A stretch of DNA of 64,000 bases from Vibrio hannami. GTDB taxonomy: Bacteria > Pseudomonadota > Gammaproteobacteria > Enterobacterales > Vibrionaceae. The position numbers were made by a program, and so were the translations under genes. The stretch spans positions 1,178,001 to 1,242,000 of the forward strand of contig NZ_JARQZP010000003.1 in the NCBI RefSeq assembly GCF_029589055.1, read 5' to 3'. The notes beneath the pieces are model-generated. The model was given only the letters and a program-made list of their open reading frames with translations, had not been told where the DNA came from and searched no databases. This document shows positions 37,773 through 47,569 of the stretch, piece by piece. Positions within the stretch are counted from its first letter, which is position 1, and each line of letters opens with the position of its first letter.

Positions 37773-39113
37773 ATGGCCAGATTCAGTTGGACACAGAAGG
37801 CTCTATTTGTTCCACCCGTCATACTCGGTGCCGCACTACTCATACTCGCACCGTCCATGAAGGCTGACCCGCCAAAAACCGAAAGTAAAGCAGGAAAGAA
37901 AGTTGTTCGGGTATTAAAAGTCGCTCCCCGAAAAATACAACCTACCGCTGTAGGCTACGGGCATACACAACCCGCTCAGGACTGGGAAGCACAATCAGAA
38001 CTGGATGGCACTGTCATTTGGGTTTCGGAGCAATTCAAAACCGGGGCAATATTAGAAGCAGGAAGCGAAATTTTAAGACTGGATCCCTCTTCCTACCAAC
38101 TCACTATCGCACGCCTTGAGGCTGAGCTGGATGTATCCAAACTCACTAATCAGACTATCCGAGCTTCACTCAACATTGCCGAGCAGGAATATCAGGTTCA
38201 GAAATCTGAATATGAACGCTCTATTCGTTTGAGTAAAACAGGCCACATATCGCAAACTGAAAAAGACCAGGCGACCAGAGAGCTTCTTAGTAGCCAGCAG
38301 CAATTACAGACTCAAAAAAACAATCTGGCCATAAATAGTGCTCAACAACAAGTATTGATAACGGAGCTAGAGTTAGCAAAGCGCGACTTAGAACATACCG
38401 TCATTACCGCACCCTACTCTATTAGAATCACAGAGAAATTTGCTGACCTGGCAGAATACGTGAACAAAGGGGAAGTAATGTTCAAAGCCGACGGTATCGA
38501 AGCTGTTGAAATTAACGCGCAGTTTCCTCTTGGGAAAATGAGGCCGTTAAGACGCACCACCAGCCAAAATACACTGGATAAGGACGTTCATACCAACCTG
38601 GAGGCGATTGTCGAACTTCAGGCTGGCGACCGGGTCATTGTCTGGGACGCCGAAGTGAATCGCTCCGGTGGTCAGATTGATGCACAAACACAAAGCCAAA
38701 GTATTGTGGTGCAGATAGCAGAACCTTATAAGCAAGCCGTGCCAGGTAAAAAACCGCCACTCATCCGAGATACCTTTGTTAAGGTGACACTCAAAGCGCC
38801 AATAATGAAAAAGCAAATCCTATTGCCTGTTACCGCCATCCATAACGACAAGGTTTACTTTGTCAAAGAGGGTAAACTCGTAATTCGTCCCGTGAAAATT
38901 GACTTTGTTCAGGGGCAAATTGCAGTGATTAAGTCAGGTGTGGAAATAGACGACATTGTTGTACTTAGCAAACTATCCCCGACCGTCAAAGGCATGTTAC
39001 TTAAACCGCAGCCAGACAAGAAAATCAACAAATGGCTGGATAAAGAGACGGGATTCAAAGCTGGCAGCCCTAAGAGCAAGCTAAACTCGGATAGCAGCGA
39101 GGTTAAATCATGA
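37773..39113 (+). CDS. RND efflux periplasmic adaptor (membrane fusion protein)
   Basis: 446 residues with an N-terminal anchor (about residues 12-27, no lipobox Cys). The order is the HlyD/AcrA one: first lipoyl half (AQSELDGTVIWVSEQFKTGAILEAG), a long alpha-hairpin coiled coil (about residues 110-210), the second lipoyl half (DLEHTVITAPYSIRITEKFADLAEYVNKGE), then a beta-barrel and membrane-proximal domain. It overlaps the pump gene by four bases (ATGA), as is usual for such pairs. No outer-membrane factor is present here, so TolC is the probable partner. The substrate is unknown. Confidence 0.92.
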   Translation: MARFSWTQKALFVPPVILGAALLILAPSMKADPPKTESKAGKKVVRVLKVAPRKIQPTAVGYGHTQPAQDWEAQSELDGTVIWVSEQFKTGAILEAGSEILRLDPSSYQLTIARLEAELDVSKLTNQTIRASLNIAEQEYQVQKSEYERSIRLSKTGHISQTEKDQATRELLSSQQQLQTQKNNLAINSAQQQVLITELELAKRDLEHTVITAPYSIRITEKFADLAEYVNKGEVMFKADGIEAVEINAQFPLGKMRPLRRTTSQNTLDKDVHTNLEAIVELQAGDRVIVWDAEVNRSGGQIDAQTQSQSIVVQIAEPYKQAVPGKKPPLIRDTFVKVTLKAPIMKKQILLPVTAIHNDKVYFVKEGKLVIRPVKIDFVQGQIAVIKSGVEIDDIVVLSKLSPTVKGMLLKPQPDKKINKWLDKETGFKAGSPKSKLNSDSSEVKS

Positions 39114-42100
39114 TCGCTTTTTTCGCCCGACATGCAACCGGAGCGAATGTGCTGATGATAGCGGTACTATTACTTGGCGCCTTTACTCTGCCTGAGTTGC
39201 AAAAAGATACTTTTCCAATCACTCCAACTAAAGACATCGAAATCCGTATTGGTTATCCGGGAGCAACACCTGCCGAGGTGGTTGAGGAAATATGTTTTCC
39301 GTTGGAGGACGCCCTGGATAAGTTAAACGGTATAAAAGAACTGAGCTGCGATGCCAGAGAAAATACAGCAATAGCCAATGCAGAAATTAATGGCGGAGAA
39401 GATATCGATGTTCTGACCAGCGACATTCAGCAGCAAATTAACTCTATTAATGACTTCCCGACACAGGTTGACCAAATAACTGTAACTAAACTGGATAGAG
39501 TAGCCAGTGTCGCCAGCGTGGCGATAACCGGAAGCATGTCTGATCAGGATCTCTACCTTTATGCTCAACAGGTAAAACAACGGCTCAAAGCCAATCCACT
39601 GATTGCTCAGGTCGCTGTCAGCGGTTTCTCTGATCAGGAAATCGAAATCCGTGTTTCTCAATGGAAACTAAAGCAATATGGCCTAAGTATCAAAGACCTG
39701 TCTGATCTGGTCCAACAACAGAGTATTAGCACACCGGCAGGTGTCTTTACCAATGACCTTGAAGAGATAAGCGTCCGCTTTGACCAACTAGGTAGTACTG
39801 CTAATGATTTCAACAATATCATCGTTAAGTCCAGCGATTCAGGAACGCAATTGCGCCTTAGCGATATCGCCCAGATTGAACAGCAATTTACAGATAAAGA
39901 AGACAAGATTCTGTTTAATAATAAACGGGCAGCATTACTGCAGATATCGAAAACCTATTCTCAGGACACTCTTAAGGTCAAAGATGCTGTAGTGAAAATG
40001 ATTGAAAAGGAGCAAATCAGAGCACCGGAAGGCGTTGAGCTTACGATTACTCAGGACTCCAGCACCAATATTCAGGAGCGCATCCGACTCCTTACCAGCA
40101 ATGGTGTTCAGGGGCTCGCGTTGGCATTTCTGATGCTCTGGGCTTTCTTTAATATTCGCTTTAGCTTTTGGGTCGCGATGGGACTTCCAGTCTCCTTTCT
40201 GGGAGCGGTGTTTGTAATGCACCTGCTTGGCTACACGTTGAATATGATGACATTAGTCGGTTTGATTGTTGCGATTGGCCTGCTTATGGATGATTCGTTA
40301 ATCATCGCAGAAAATATTGCGGCGAAAAAGCAAGCCGGCATGCCTGCGTTTGAAGCTGCTATCGTAGGAACAAAACAAGTGTTCCCAGGAGTGATAGCCT
40401 CGTTCGCAACCACACTAATGGTAATAGGCCCGCTTATGTTCCTTAGCGGAAAGATGGGAGAAGTGCTACGTTATATTCCAATAATTCTACTAATCACATT
40501 AATGGTAAGTTTGATCGAAGCCTTTCTGATTCTTCCTTCTCACTTAGCACACAGTCACTCCGATTCTGGATCGAACCCTGTCAGAAAGAAATTTATTCAG
40601 ACATTCGAAAAAGTGAGGGATAACCTGTTTGTTCCGCTATCAGTTAAAGCGATGAGCGCCCCCTATTTCACTTTGGGAATACTGGCCATGGTGGTTATGA
40701 TTTCCAGCGCTACGTTCTCTGCGGGCATACTCAAGTTTAAAGCCATGCCATCGCTGGAAAGTGACGTTCTTCAGGCCAGGATATTACTTCCTCAGGGTAG
40801 CCTTTTATCTCAAACCGAAACGGTGGTCGATAAAGTATCTAATGCGCTGGATGAAATCGATAAAGCCTATAGTGAAAAATACCCTGGTTCGGAGCCGTTG
40901 ATAAAAAATAAAACCGTTCTTTTCAATAACAATATAGACGCGAATGAGTCCGGGCCTCATATGGCGACGGTAAGCGTCGATCTATTGCCTGCGCAATTCA
41001 GGCAGGAGAGCATTAAATCTCTGGTTCAGGACTGGAAAAAAGAGTCGGGCCTACCGCTGACGTGGTTGCTCTGAAGTTCACCGACAAAGAGCGCGGTATC
41101 GCTGGTAACGGTATCGATATAAGAGTTCAGGGTAGCTCACTGGAGGAACTGAACAAAGTCAGCCGCTCTTTGATTAAATGGCTGAAAGGCTTTGACGGAG
41201 TATTTAACTTATCTTCAGACCTTCGCTATGGTCGCACGGAAATTCATGTATCCCTTAAAGATGAAGCAGGTGTAATGGGAGTCAATGCCTCTCAGTTAGC
41301 CCAAACTCTAAGAAGCGCAGTAAAAGGCAGCACCGACCTGACAACATTTCAGGAAGGGGAAACCATCGACATCGCCGTACGTCTGGATGAATTTACCCAT
41401 CAGGCTAGTTTGCATGAGTTAAAAGATCTTATGGTTACCGCGTCAAACGACACCTTAGTCCCACTTTCAGCCATTGCTGATTTTAAGGAGAAACAAACCT
41501 TTTCCCGCATCAATCGTATTAATAGTATCAACACTGTAACGGTACAAGGAAATATCAACACCCGTGTCGCTAACGCACGTGAAATCATGCAGCAGTTCCA
41601 CAAAGAGTTTGTCCCGGATATTCAGAAAAAATTTCCTGATGTAAGTTTCGTCTCTCAAGGCCAGGACAAAGAGAGTTCGGATACCGGCTCTTCTTTACTT
41701 ACGTTTTTTGCACTGGGTGTTGTCGGGATCTATCTTATCCTCACTTTTTTGTTCCAGAGCTTTACCCAACCGCTTGCTGTTCTCCTTGCGATTCCGATGG
41801 GGTGGATTGGTGTGATATGGGGACATATGGGAATGGGTTTAGATCTTACCATTCCCAGCCTGGTGGGATTCGCAACGCTTGCGGGCATAGTCGTCAATGA
41901 CAATATTTTGCTGGTGAATTTTATCAAAGAGAATATCGCAAAAGGCGTTAGTCTGATGGATGCTTGCAGGGAAGCGGTGCACGACCGCTTCCGGGCCATC
42001 TTTATCACATCAGTAACCACTTTTGCCGGATTACTCCCGCTGCTCACCGAAACCAGTACGCAGGCTCAATTTTTGATCCCATTGATCGCCAGCATCGCTT

Positions 42101-42210
42101 TCGGGCTAATATCCGCTACGTTATTAGCCTCGATCGTCGTCCCTTGTGTATTCCTGATCCTGGATGACTTGAAACTTACCCGCTTATCGCAAAAAGTAAT
42201 TCAAGAATAG
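39110..42210 (+). pseudogene. RND-family inner-membrane efflux pump, frameshifted in the second periplasmic loop
   Basis: The first reading frame gives 654 residues ending KKESGLPLTWLL at 41074; the second opens just before and reads DVVALKFTDKERGIAGNGID from 41062 to the stop at 42210. Adding one base after CCG at about 41053 restores ESGLP-x-DVVALKF in a protein of about 1033 residues, the normal size of the family. RND marks are present on both sides: a periplasmic domain followed by GLALAFLMLWAFFNIRF, TLVGLIVAIGLLMDDSLIIAE (helix 4 with the paired Asp), and in the second part GVVGIYLILTFLFQSFTQPL and VGFATLAGIVVNDNILLVNF. The adaptor gene upstream is intact. A single lost base is the simplest cause. 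Confidence 0.88.
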
Positions 42211-42239
42211 GCAACTTTGAGCCCAGTAACAAAGTAGGC

Positions 42240-42359
42240 TTATGAGTCGAGCTGGTGATTTACCGGCTCGGCTTCCACCTGCGCTCTTGGACCTGGCCCG
42301 GTGCCATTACAACACCCAAATAGAAAAACGATGGTTAGTGCTAAAAGTAGTGCTCGCAT
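42240..42359 (-). CDS. Very small lipoprotein (39 residues)
   Basis: On the minus strand an ATG at 42357-42359, with AGGA seven bases upstream, opens a 39-codon frame. It has a basic-start hydrophobic segment (MRALLLALTIVFLFGCC) with a lipobox LFGC, then a Gly/Pro-rich stretch (NGTGPGPRAQ) and an acidic end. This is the form of small Vibrio lipoproteins. It lies 25 bp downstream of the DUF3466 gene on the same strand and could be co-transcribed with it. Function unknown. Confidence 0.6.
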   Translation of the reverse strand: MRALLLALTIVFLFGCCNGTGPGPRAQVEAEPVNHQLDS

Positions 42360-42384
42360 TTTGTAATCCTATGATTTACTCCGG

Positions 42385-44439
42385 TTAATTAGAGTATGGA
42401 CTCACATTCGACTTTCTACGAATGAAACCAATAGAAAATAAAGAAATCAGCATATACCAGCCCAGGCCAGCTCCACTTCTTGAGACCGTTGAAGTATCGT
42501 CTTCTCTTTCAGAAATATCATCGCTGGTTGCCCCCTGAATAGGAACCAGAACAACTGCAACAATTCTTTCGTCGCCACTGCCTTCATTACAGTAGGCAAA
42601 GTGTTCAGTCGAGTCATACTCCATTGAAGAGGTCGCACTTTCATCGGCATAACACTGAATCGCCGTCGCTGAAATCACACCAGCATCGTTAATATCGCCA
42701 GCATCAATAATACGGAAATGATTGTTTGCAGAACTGTAATCACCACCATTTGTCAGATCATCCAGCCACCACGCTTGATTGCTGAATCTAGCTCGACGGG
42801 TATCATCGGTACCATAATCGTCATACGGATAAATAAAGCCACGATGATCTCGTTGTTTTCCGTCTACTTCATCATTATTCTCTGCATCCACCTGACCTAC
42901 AATTTCATTGTAGTTATTAATCGCGTTAGCGTTACCGGCAGCGCTTGAAAAGAAGATATCTTCGCTCTGATTCTCAAAGAACACCGCACTTGGCGTATCA
43001 TCACTGGCATCTGCTATAAACATGCGCTTGTCTGTCACACCATTCGACGGGTAATCCCCATCACGTTTGGCATGACCAATAACTAACATATTTTCATTAA
43101 TATCCGTTGCCATAGAGTTGCTGTAGATATAACTCGATCCTTCAATATCTACATTGTCGATAAAGACCGTCTCCCAGGCTTCATCTTCTACTGTAAAAGA
43201 GGTAGTGTTCGAAGGTCTGAACACCGCAGCTTGCATGCGAAAAGAGTAGTAATCGTCATCATACGTCGAGTTATAACCAACCAATACAGGTAACGAACTA
43301 TAGGTTCCAGTGTTCGAGATAGCCGCAGCTCGCACACTCGCTTGGGCAGCATCATAATAGTAGTCATATTCGTAATAAGTACTATCGGTATCCCAATCAG
43401 AAACGGAAAACCTGTATAGGTCGTTATTTGGCCCGTCTGTGATGTTCCAGATAAATGCCTTGGTGGCAAAGCCGTAATTCTGACATTCTGGCTGCAATGA
43501 CGGCTCGGTTCCATCTGAATCATACTCATCTGTGCAATTTGCTACCGATTCATAGTCGCTGTCCGATGTGTTTTCCGAGTCATAATCCTTATCGTCATCA
43601 TCGTAGTAAAAAGGAGCAACTGCTGAGCTTCCTACTACGTATTTCTTGCCGCCATATGTAAAACTGTCATAAGCAGATGTGGTACCCATCTGCTCTACCA
43701 TATATTGCTCTGCTGTTTCATCGGTCAAGGTGAGGCCGGTTTCTACTTCAGGCTCTAACACCACTTCGGTAGAGCTTGTCGAATAATATCCACGACTTCT
43801 GTATACACGAATATACTGCCCGCCATAGTTATAGTAGCCGCTGCTGGTGTTGCCAATGACATAGCTATCTTCGTCTACTGCATTCACTACCTTTTCTTCC
43901 GTACCATCGACAAATTGGTAGCTATAGCTAGAAATAGACGGGGCATTTGTTCCTGAATCCGGTTCAAATGTTAATGTGTAGCCACTGAAAAAAGCAGTAG
44001 CGTTAGTTTGATAACTGGCTTCCCAATAAGCTTCTCGCTCATTTCTTAATCCACCGATACCACTATCGGTATCACCATACCAATGGAAGTAAGCCCAAGC
44101 TTCGCATGTTGAGTACCCCAATTCACTGCTACAGTATGAATAGAGGTCATCGTAATCCAGATATGTAAACCCGTCATCAAGGTCGAACATCACCTCCTCT
44201 TTGAGAGAAAATCCTTCCGTCGCATTTAACGTATCTCCTGCAACCTCATACGTACTTTCTGAGCAACTATCGGAAAAGCAGTCTTTGATGCCTGTCTCTT
44301 TTTCTATCGCAATACCATAAGACTCTTCGGTCTGAGTTGGGGAGCCAACTTCAACCACCCGATAAAGAGCAGATTCAGCATAAAAGGTAGAAAACGTCGA
44401 CAATAAAACAACGACAGGGCGAGCAGATAAAACTTTCAT
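42385..44439 (-). CDS. DUF3466-family surface/secreted protein
   Basis: 684 residues from the ATG at 44437-44439, which follows GGAAGA; a longer start is rejected. A signal peptide (MKVLSARPVVVLLSTFSTFYA) and a C-terminal tail GAGLGWYMLISLFSIGFI followed by RRK look like a GlyGly-CTERM-type sorting signal, which rhombosortase would cleave. The body is rich in D, S, Y and T with repeated short units (NNYNEIVGQVD, NDAGVISATAIQ, DINENMLVIGHAKRDG) of the DUF3466 repeat type, seen in Vibrio and related bacteria. It may be surface-exposed or released by type II secretion. Function unknown. Confidence 0.82.
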   Translation of the reverse strand: MKVLSARPVVVLLSTFSTFYAESALYRVVEVGSPTQTEESYGIAIEKETGIKDCFSDSCSESTYEVAGDTLNATEGFSLKEEVMFDLDDGFTYLDYDDLYSYCSSELGYSTCEAWAYFHWYGDTDSGIGGLRNEREAYWEASYQTNATAFFSGYTLTFEPDSGTNAPSISSYSYQFVDGTEEKVVNAVDEDSYVIGNTSSGYYNYGGQYIRVYRSRGYYSTSSTEVVLEPEVETGLTLTDETAEQYMVEQMGTTSAYDSFTYGGKKYVVGSSAVAPFYYDDDDKDYDSENTSDSDYESVANCTDEYDSDGTEPSLQPECQNYGFATKAFIWNITDGPNNDLYRFSVSDWDTDSTYYEYDYYYDAAQASVRAAAISNTGTYSSLPVLVGYNSTYDDDYYSFRMQAAVFRPSNTTSFTVEDEAWETVFIDNVDIEGSSYIYSNSMATDINENMLVIGHAKRDGDYPSNGVTDKRMFIADASDDTPSAVFFENQSEDIFFSSAAGNANAINNYNEIVGQVDAENNDEVDGKQRDHRGFIYPYDDYGTDDTRRARFSNQAWWLDDLTNGGDYSSANNHFRIIDAGDINDAGVISATAIQCYADESATSSMEYDSTEHFAYCNEGSGDERIVAVVLVPIQGATSDDISEREDDTSTVSRSGAGLGWYMLISLFSIGFIRRKSNVSPYSN

Positions 44440-44701
44440 TTTTCTTCCATTAGCAGCCGAACATAAGACTAGTCGGCAAATAAAAATTAGATGGCATGAT
44501 AAGCAGACAGTTAGCAGCAAATATGGAGAAATTGTGGATGATTTGAGGGGCGAAACGTGAAACGCAAATGATAGCTATTCCTGATGATTTCGAGTATAGT
44601 GCTCGGTATTAAGCCTAGAGCTATAAAACTATAAAAACACAATGTAAAGTCACCCTCGTTAATGTAAATACCTATCATTATCATTTGTATTGCGAGTTAG
44701 C
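44440..44701. promoter_or_regulatory. Promoter region of feoABC with Fur-box-like and TGTAAA sites
   Basis: The 262-bp gap between DUF3466 and feoA has a Fur-box-like stretch with core TATCATTATCATTTG at 44673-44687, just upstream of feoA, as expected for an iron-repressed feo operon. Upstream, TGTAAAG (44643) and TGTAAAT (44663) are 20 bp apart, two turns, matching the repeat unit seen at 35432 and 36927. Their use is inferred. Confidence 0.6.
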
Positions 44702-44929
44702 ATGAAATTGAGCAATTTAGAGAATGGAGAGATAGCTACCATCGCTTCATTTTCGGCCCTACCGGGTCAAATTAGAAAAAAACTGATGGTGATGGGCGTA
44801 CTGCCTAAAACCGAAATCAGACTGATAAGAAGAGCACCAATGGGCGATCCTCTTCAGGTAGAAGTACGCGGCGTTTCGCTCGCTATCAGCAGTAATATTG
44901 CTTCGCAGATCGATGTACAGGTGAAGTAA
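44702..44929 (+). CDS. feoA: Ferrous iron transport protein FeoA
   Basis: 75 residues from the ATG at 44702 (MKLSNLENGEIATIASFSAL); an upstream TTG is not needed. FeoA is a small SH3-like cytoplasmic protein needed for FeoB function. The pattern LPGQIRKKLMVMGVLPKTEI and MGDPLQVEVRGVSLAIS is the family signature. The TAA stop overlaps the ATG of feoB by one base, so translation is coupled. A Fur-like box precedes it. Confidence 0.95.
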   Translation: MKLSNLENGEIATIASFSALPGQIRKKLMVMGVLPKTEIRLIRRAPMGDPLQVEVRGVSLAISSNIASQIDVQVK

Positions 44930-47208
44930 TGACCAACCAATATCAAATTCTAACCGTTGGTAACCCTAACAGCGGTAAGACCACCCTTTTCAACGCCCTT
45001 ACTGGTGCAAAGCAACATGTCGGTAACTGGGCTGGTGTCACCATAGAGAAGAAAACCGGACAATATACTCTGGTAGGAAAAGAATTTTTCTTAACCGATC
45101 TACCTGGTATTTACTCTCTGGAAAATACCGACAATGGCAATAGCATTGACGAGTCTATAGCGTCTCAAGCGGTGGTTTCTCACCCGGCCGATATCATTAT
45201 CAACGTTGTCGATGCCAGCAGTCTGGAACGCAGTTTATACACTACCCTCCAGTTAAGAGAACTCGGTCGTCCTATGATTGTGGTTCTAAACAAGATGGAC
45301 AAACTCAAGCGAGAGCGTCAGGTTCTGGATGTAGAAGCGTTAGAAAAGCAACTAGGGTGCCCTATTTTTGCTATTTCTGCCACTAACGCTAAAGAAGTAA
45401 GCACGTTTAAGCAAAATTTATACGAATTGCTAGAAAAAGGTGTCAGACAGGAAGCGCTTGTTCTTAACTATGGCGAGCAATTAGAGAAGGCAATTAGCAC
45501 TCTTCAGGCATCATGGGACAACGACGCACTGAGCAGCCGACCTTTGACTCTTCGGGCGTTAGAACAAGACACCATCATAACCGACTCGTTAGCCGACTCC
45601 GATCATCAGATCCTAAAACAAGAAATAGCCGGTATTGACCAGGACATTGACCTTCAGGTTGCGGATACCCGATACACCCATATCCACAACATCCTGAAAA
45701 AAGTACGTAAAACGGAAGGAAAACTCAGTCGTAATCTAACCGAAAAAGCCGATAATTTTGTGCTCAATAAGTGGTTAGGTCTGCCTTTCTTCTTCGTGAT
45801 TATGTACCTGATGTTTATGTTCGCTATTAACATTGGTGGCGCGTTTATCGACTTCTTTGATATTGCAGCAGGCGCACTTCTAGTCGATGGTGGGCACTAC
45901 TTACTCGATGATCACCTACCAGTGTGGCTGACAACGCTTATTGCAGATGGCTTAGGCGGTGGTATTCAGACTGTCGCAACCTTTATTCCGGTTATCGCGG
46001 CACTCTACCTGTTCCTTTCCGTGCTGGAAAGCTCAGGTTATCTGTCCCGAGCGGCTTTTGTTCTGGATAAAGCGATGCAAAAAATCGGCGTTCCAGGAAA
46101 AGCGTTTGTTCCTCTGGTTCTTGGCTTTGGCTGTAATGTTCCTTCGATCATGGCGACACGAACGTTAGATCAGGAGCGTGAACGTAAGCTCGCGGCTTCA
46201 ATGGCCCCCTTTATGTCTTGCGGTGCTCGCTTACCTGTATACGTGTTATTTGCCGCGGCGTTCTTCCCGCAGAGTGGGCAAAATGTTGTTTTCGCTCTTT
46301 ACCTGTTAGGAATAATCGCAGCAGTAGTGACGGCTCTTTTACTGCGCAAAACCCTTTATCCTGGTACTAGCGAAGCGCTTGTCATGGAACTTCCGGACTA
46401 CGAAATTCCAACGGTGCAGAACGTACTGCTTAAAACCTGGCAAAAGCTAAAACGCTTTGTGTTGGGTGCTGGTCGTACGATTGTCATCGTCGTTACTATT
46501 CTAAGCTTCTTTAACTCACTTGGTACCGATGGAACCTTTGGCAATGAAGATAGTGATAAATCTATGCTATCCCGTGCAGCGCAAATCGTTACTCCAGTGT
46601 TTGAACCAATTGGTATAGAAAGAGATAACTGGCCAGCAACCGTAGGGATTATTACCGGTATTTTCGCGAAAGAAGCAGTGGTCGGTACTCTGAACAGCCT
46701 GTATTCGTCTTCGGCTGACGAAGAAGAAGCGGAATACGACCTGGCAGCTAGTCTTGAAGAAGCGGTAATGACGGTTCCTGAAAACCTGATGGGGCTGAGT
46801 TTTTCAGACCCACTGGGTATCGATGTCGGTGACCTATCAGACGCTGCAACAGTAGCCGAAGATCAGGAAGTAGACAGCACTATCTTTGGTAACCTGAAAT
46901 CGAACTTTGTATCCGCACATGCTGCATTTGCCTATCTCATCTTTATCTTGCTTTATACACCTTGTGTAGCGGCAATGGGCGCTTATGTTAAAGAGTTTGG
47001 TCGGCCGTTTGCCACGTTTATCGGTAGCTATACCATGGCGCTTGCATACACCAGTGCCGCTTTCTACCACAACCTGATGCAATTTGGCTCGCATCCTATA
47101 ACGAGTGCCACATGGGTATCTATCGTTATTGCACTTTGGCTTGCAACATACCTTCTTTTAAAGAAGAAAGGTGAAAACCAGATAAAAGCGCAAGCGGTGA
47201 TTCAGTGA
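44929..47208 (+). CDS. feoB: Ferrous iron transporter FeoB
   Basis: FeoB imports ferrous iron across the inner membrane. The 759-residue protein has an N-terminal G domain: G1 GNPNSGKTT (11-19), G2 NWAGVTIEKK, G3 DLPGIYSL, G4 NKMD near residue 125, followed by helical GDI region and two Gate repeats. The Gate Cys motif is seen in GFGCNVPSIMATRTL, plus PFMSCGARLPVYVLF, and the C-terminal LLYTPCVAAMGAY. All iron-path motifs are present. An internal acidic stretch EEEAEYD lies between the last membrane segments. It is the middle gene of feoABC, overlapping feoA by one base and feoC by four. Confidence 0.97.
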   Translation: MTNQYQILTVGNPNSGKTTLFNALTGAKQHVGNWAGVTIEKKTGQYTLVGKEFFLTDLPGIYSLENTDNGNSIDESIASQAVVSHPADIIINVVDASSLERSLYTTLQLRELGRPMIVVLNKMDKLKRERQVLDVEALEKQLGCPIFAISATNAKEVSTFKQNLYELLEKGVRQEALVLNYGEQLEKAISTLQASWDNDALSSRPLTLRALEQDTIITDSLADSDHQILKQEIAGIDQDIDLQVADTRYTHIHNILKKVRKTEGKLSRNLTEKADNFVLNKWLGLPFFFVIMYLMFMFAINIGGAFIDFFDIAAGALLVDGGHYLLDDHLPVWLTTLIADGLGGGIQTVATFIPVIAALYLFLSVLESSGYLSRAAFVLDKAMQKIGVPGKAFVPLVLGFGCNVPSIMATRTLDQERERKLAASMAPFMSCGARLPVYVLFAAAFFPQSGQNVVFALYLLGIIAAVVTALLLRKTLYPGTSEALVMELPDYEIPTVQNVLLKTWQKLKRFVLGAGRTIVIVVTILSFFNSLGTDGTFGNEDSDKSMLSRAAQIVTPVFEPIGIERDNWPATVGIITGIFAKEAVVGTLNSLYSSSADEEEAEYDLAASLEEAVMTVPENLMGLSFSDPLGIDVGDLSDAATVAEDQEVDSTIFGNLKSNFVSAHAAFAYLIFILLYTPCVAAMGAYVKEFGRPFATFIGSYTMALAYTSAAFYHNLMQFGSHPITSATWVSIVIALWLATYLLLKKKGENQIKAQAVIQ

Positions 47209-47435
47209 TCGTCTCCGATCTTAAAGCGTATATAGAGCAGCATGAAGGCGCTTCGCGGTCAACGCTAGCAAAGCACTTTGCCCTTAGCGAAGATGGTGTT
47301 GAAGCCATGCTTGAGATCTGGGTTAAAAAAGGAAAACTCACAAGGCAATTTAAAAAGGATAAGTATGGCAACACCGTTGAGGTAATGTATCGAATCGTAA
47401 AACCTCAAGATATCCCGCTGGATATTGTCCTCTAG
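47205..47435 (+). CDS. feoC: FeoC, small winged-helix partner of FeoB
   Basis: 76 residues with a GTG start overlapping the feoB stop. The winged-helix pattern LKAYIEQHEGASRSTLAKHF and VEAMLEIWVKKGKLTRQF is typical of FeoC. No cysteine is present at all, so the Fe-S cluster described for the enterobacterial form cannot be formed; this is the Vibrio-type FeoC. It probably stabilises the FeoABC complex. A strong terminator follows. Confidence 0.92.
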   Translation: MIVSDLKAYIEQHEGASRSTLAKHFALSEDGVEAMLEIWVKKGKLTRQFKKDKYGNTVEVMYRIVKPQDIPLDIVL

Positions 47436-47456
47436 GTTTATACCGTATCTGCTAAG

Positions 47457-47506
47457 AGACGCCTTAATTAACTAATACTCAATAGTTAATTAAGGCGTCT
47501 TTTTTT
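47457..47506 (+). terminator. Intrinsic terminator of feoABC
   Basis: A perfect 18-bp stem AGACGCCTTAATTAACTA / TAGTTAATTAAGGCGTCT with an 8-nt loop and a T run. The converse is possible too because the next gene has its own promoter immediately after. Confidence 0.97.
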
Positions 47507-47516
47507 GTTGACATAT

Positions 47517-47561
47517 TTTGATTATCAAACTACTTTAATTACAAATACTTTGGTTATCAAA
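47517..47561. promoter_or_regulatory. Palindromic operators in the cation-exporter promoter
   Basis: TTTGATTATCAAA (47517-47529) and TTTGGTTATCAAA (47549-47561) are near-perfect palindromes 32 bp apart, with a degenerate third copy TTTAATTACAAA between them (47534-47545). A TTGACA -35-like box lies at 47508-47513. The size fits a MarR-type dimer site, and a damaged MarR gene lies at the end of this operon. Confidence 0.65.
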
Positions 47562-47569
47562 CAAATAAT

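Noticed and set aside
41040..41080. Programmed ribosomal frameshift in the RND gene
   Set aside because: No slippery heptamer or downstream structure was seen; a lost base is simpler.
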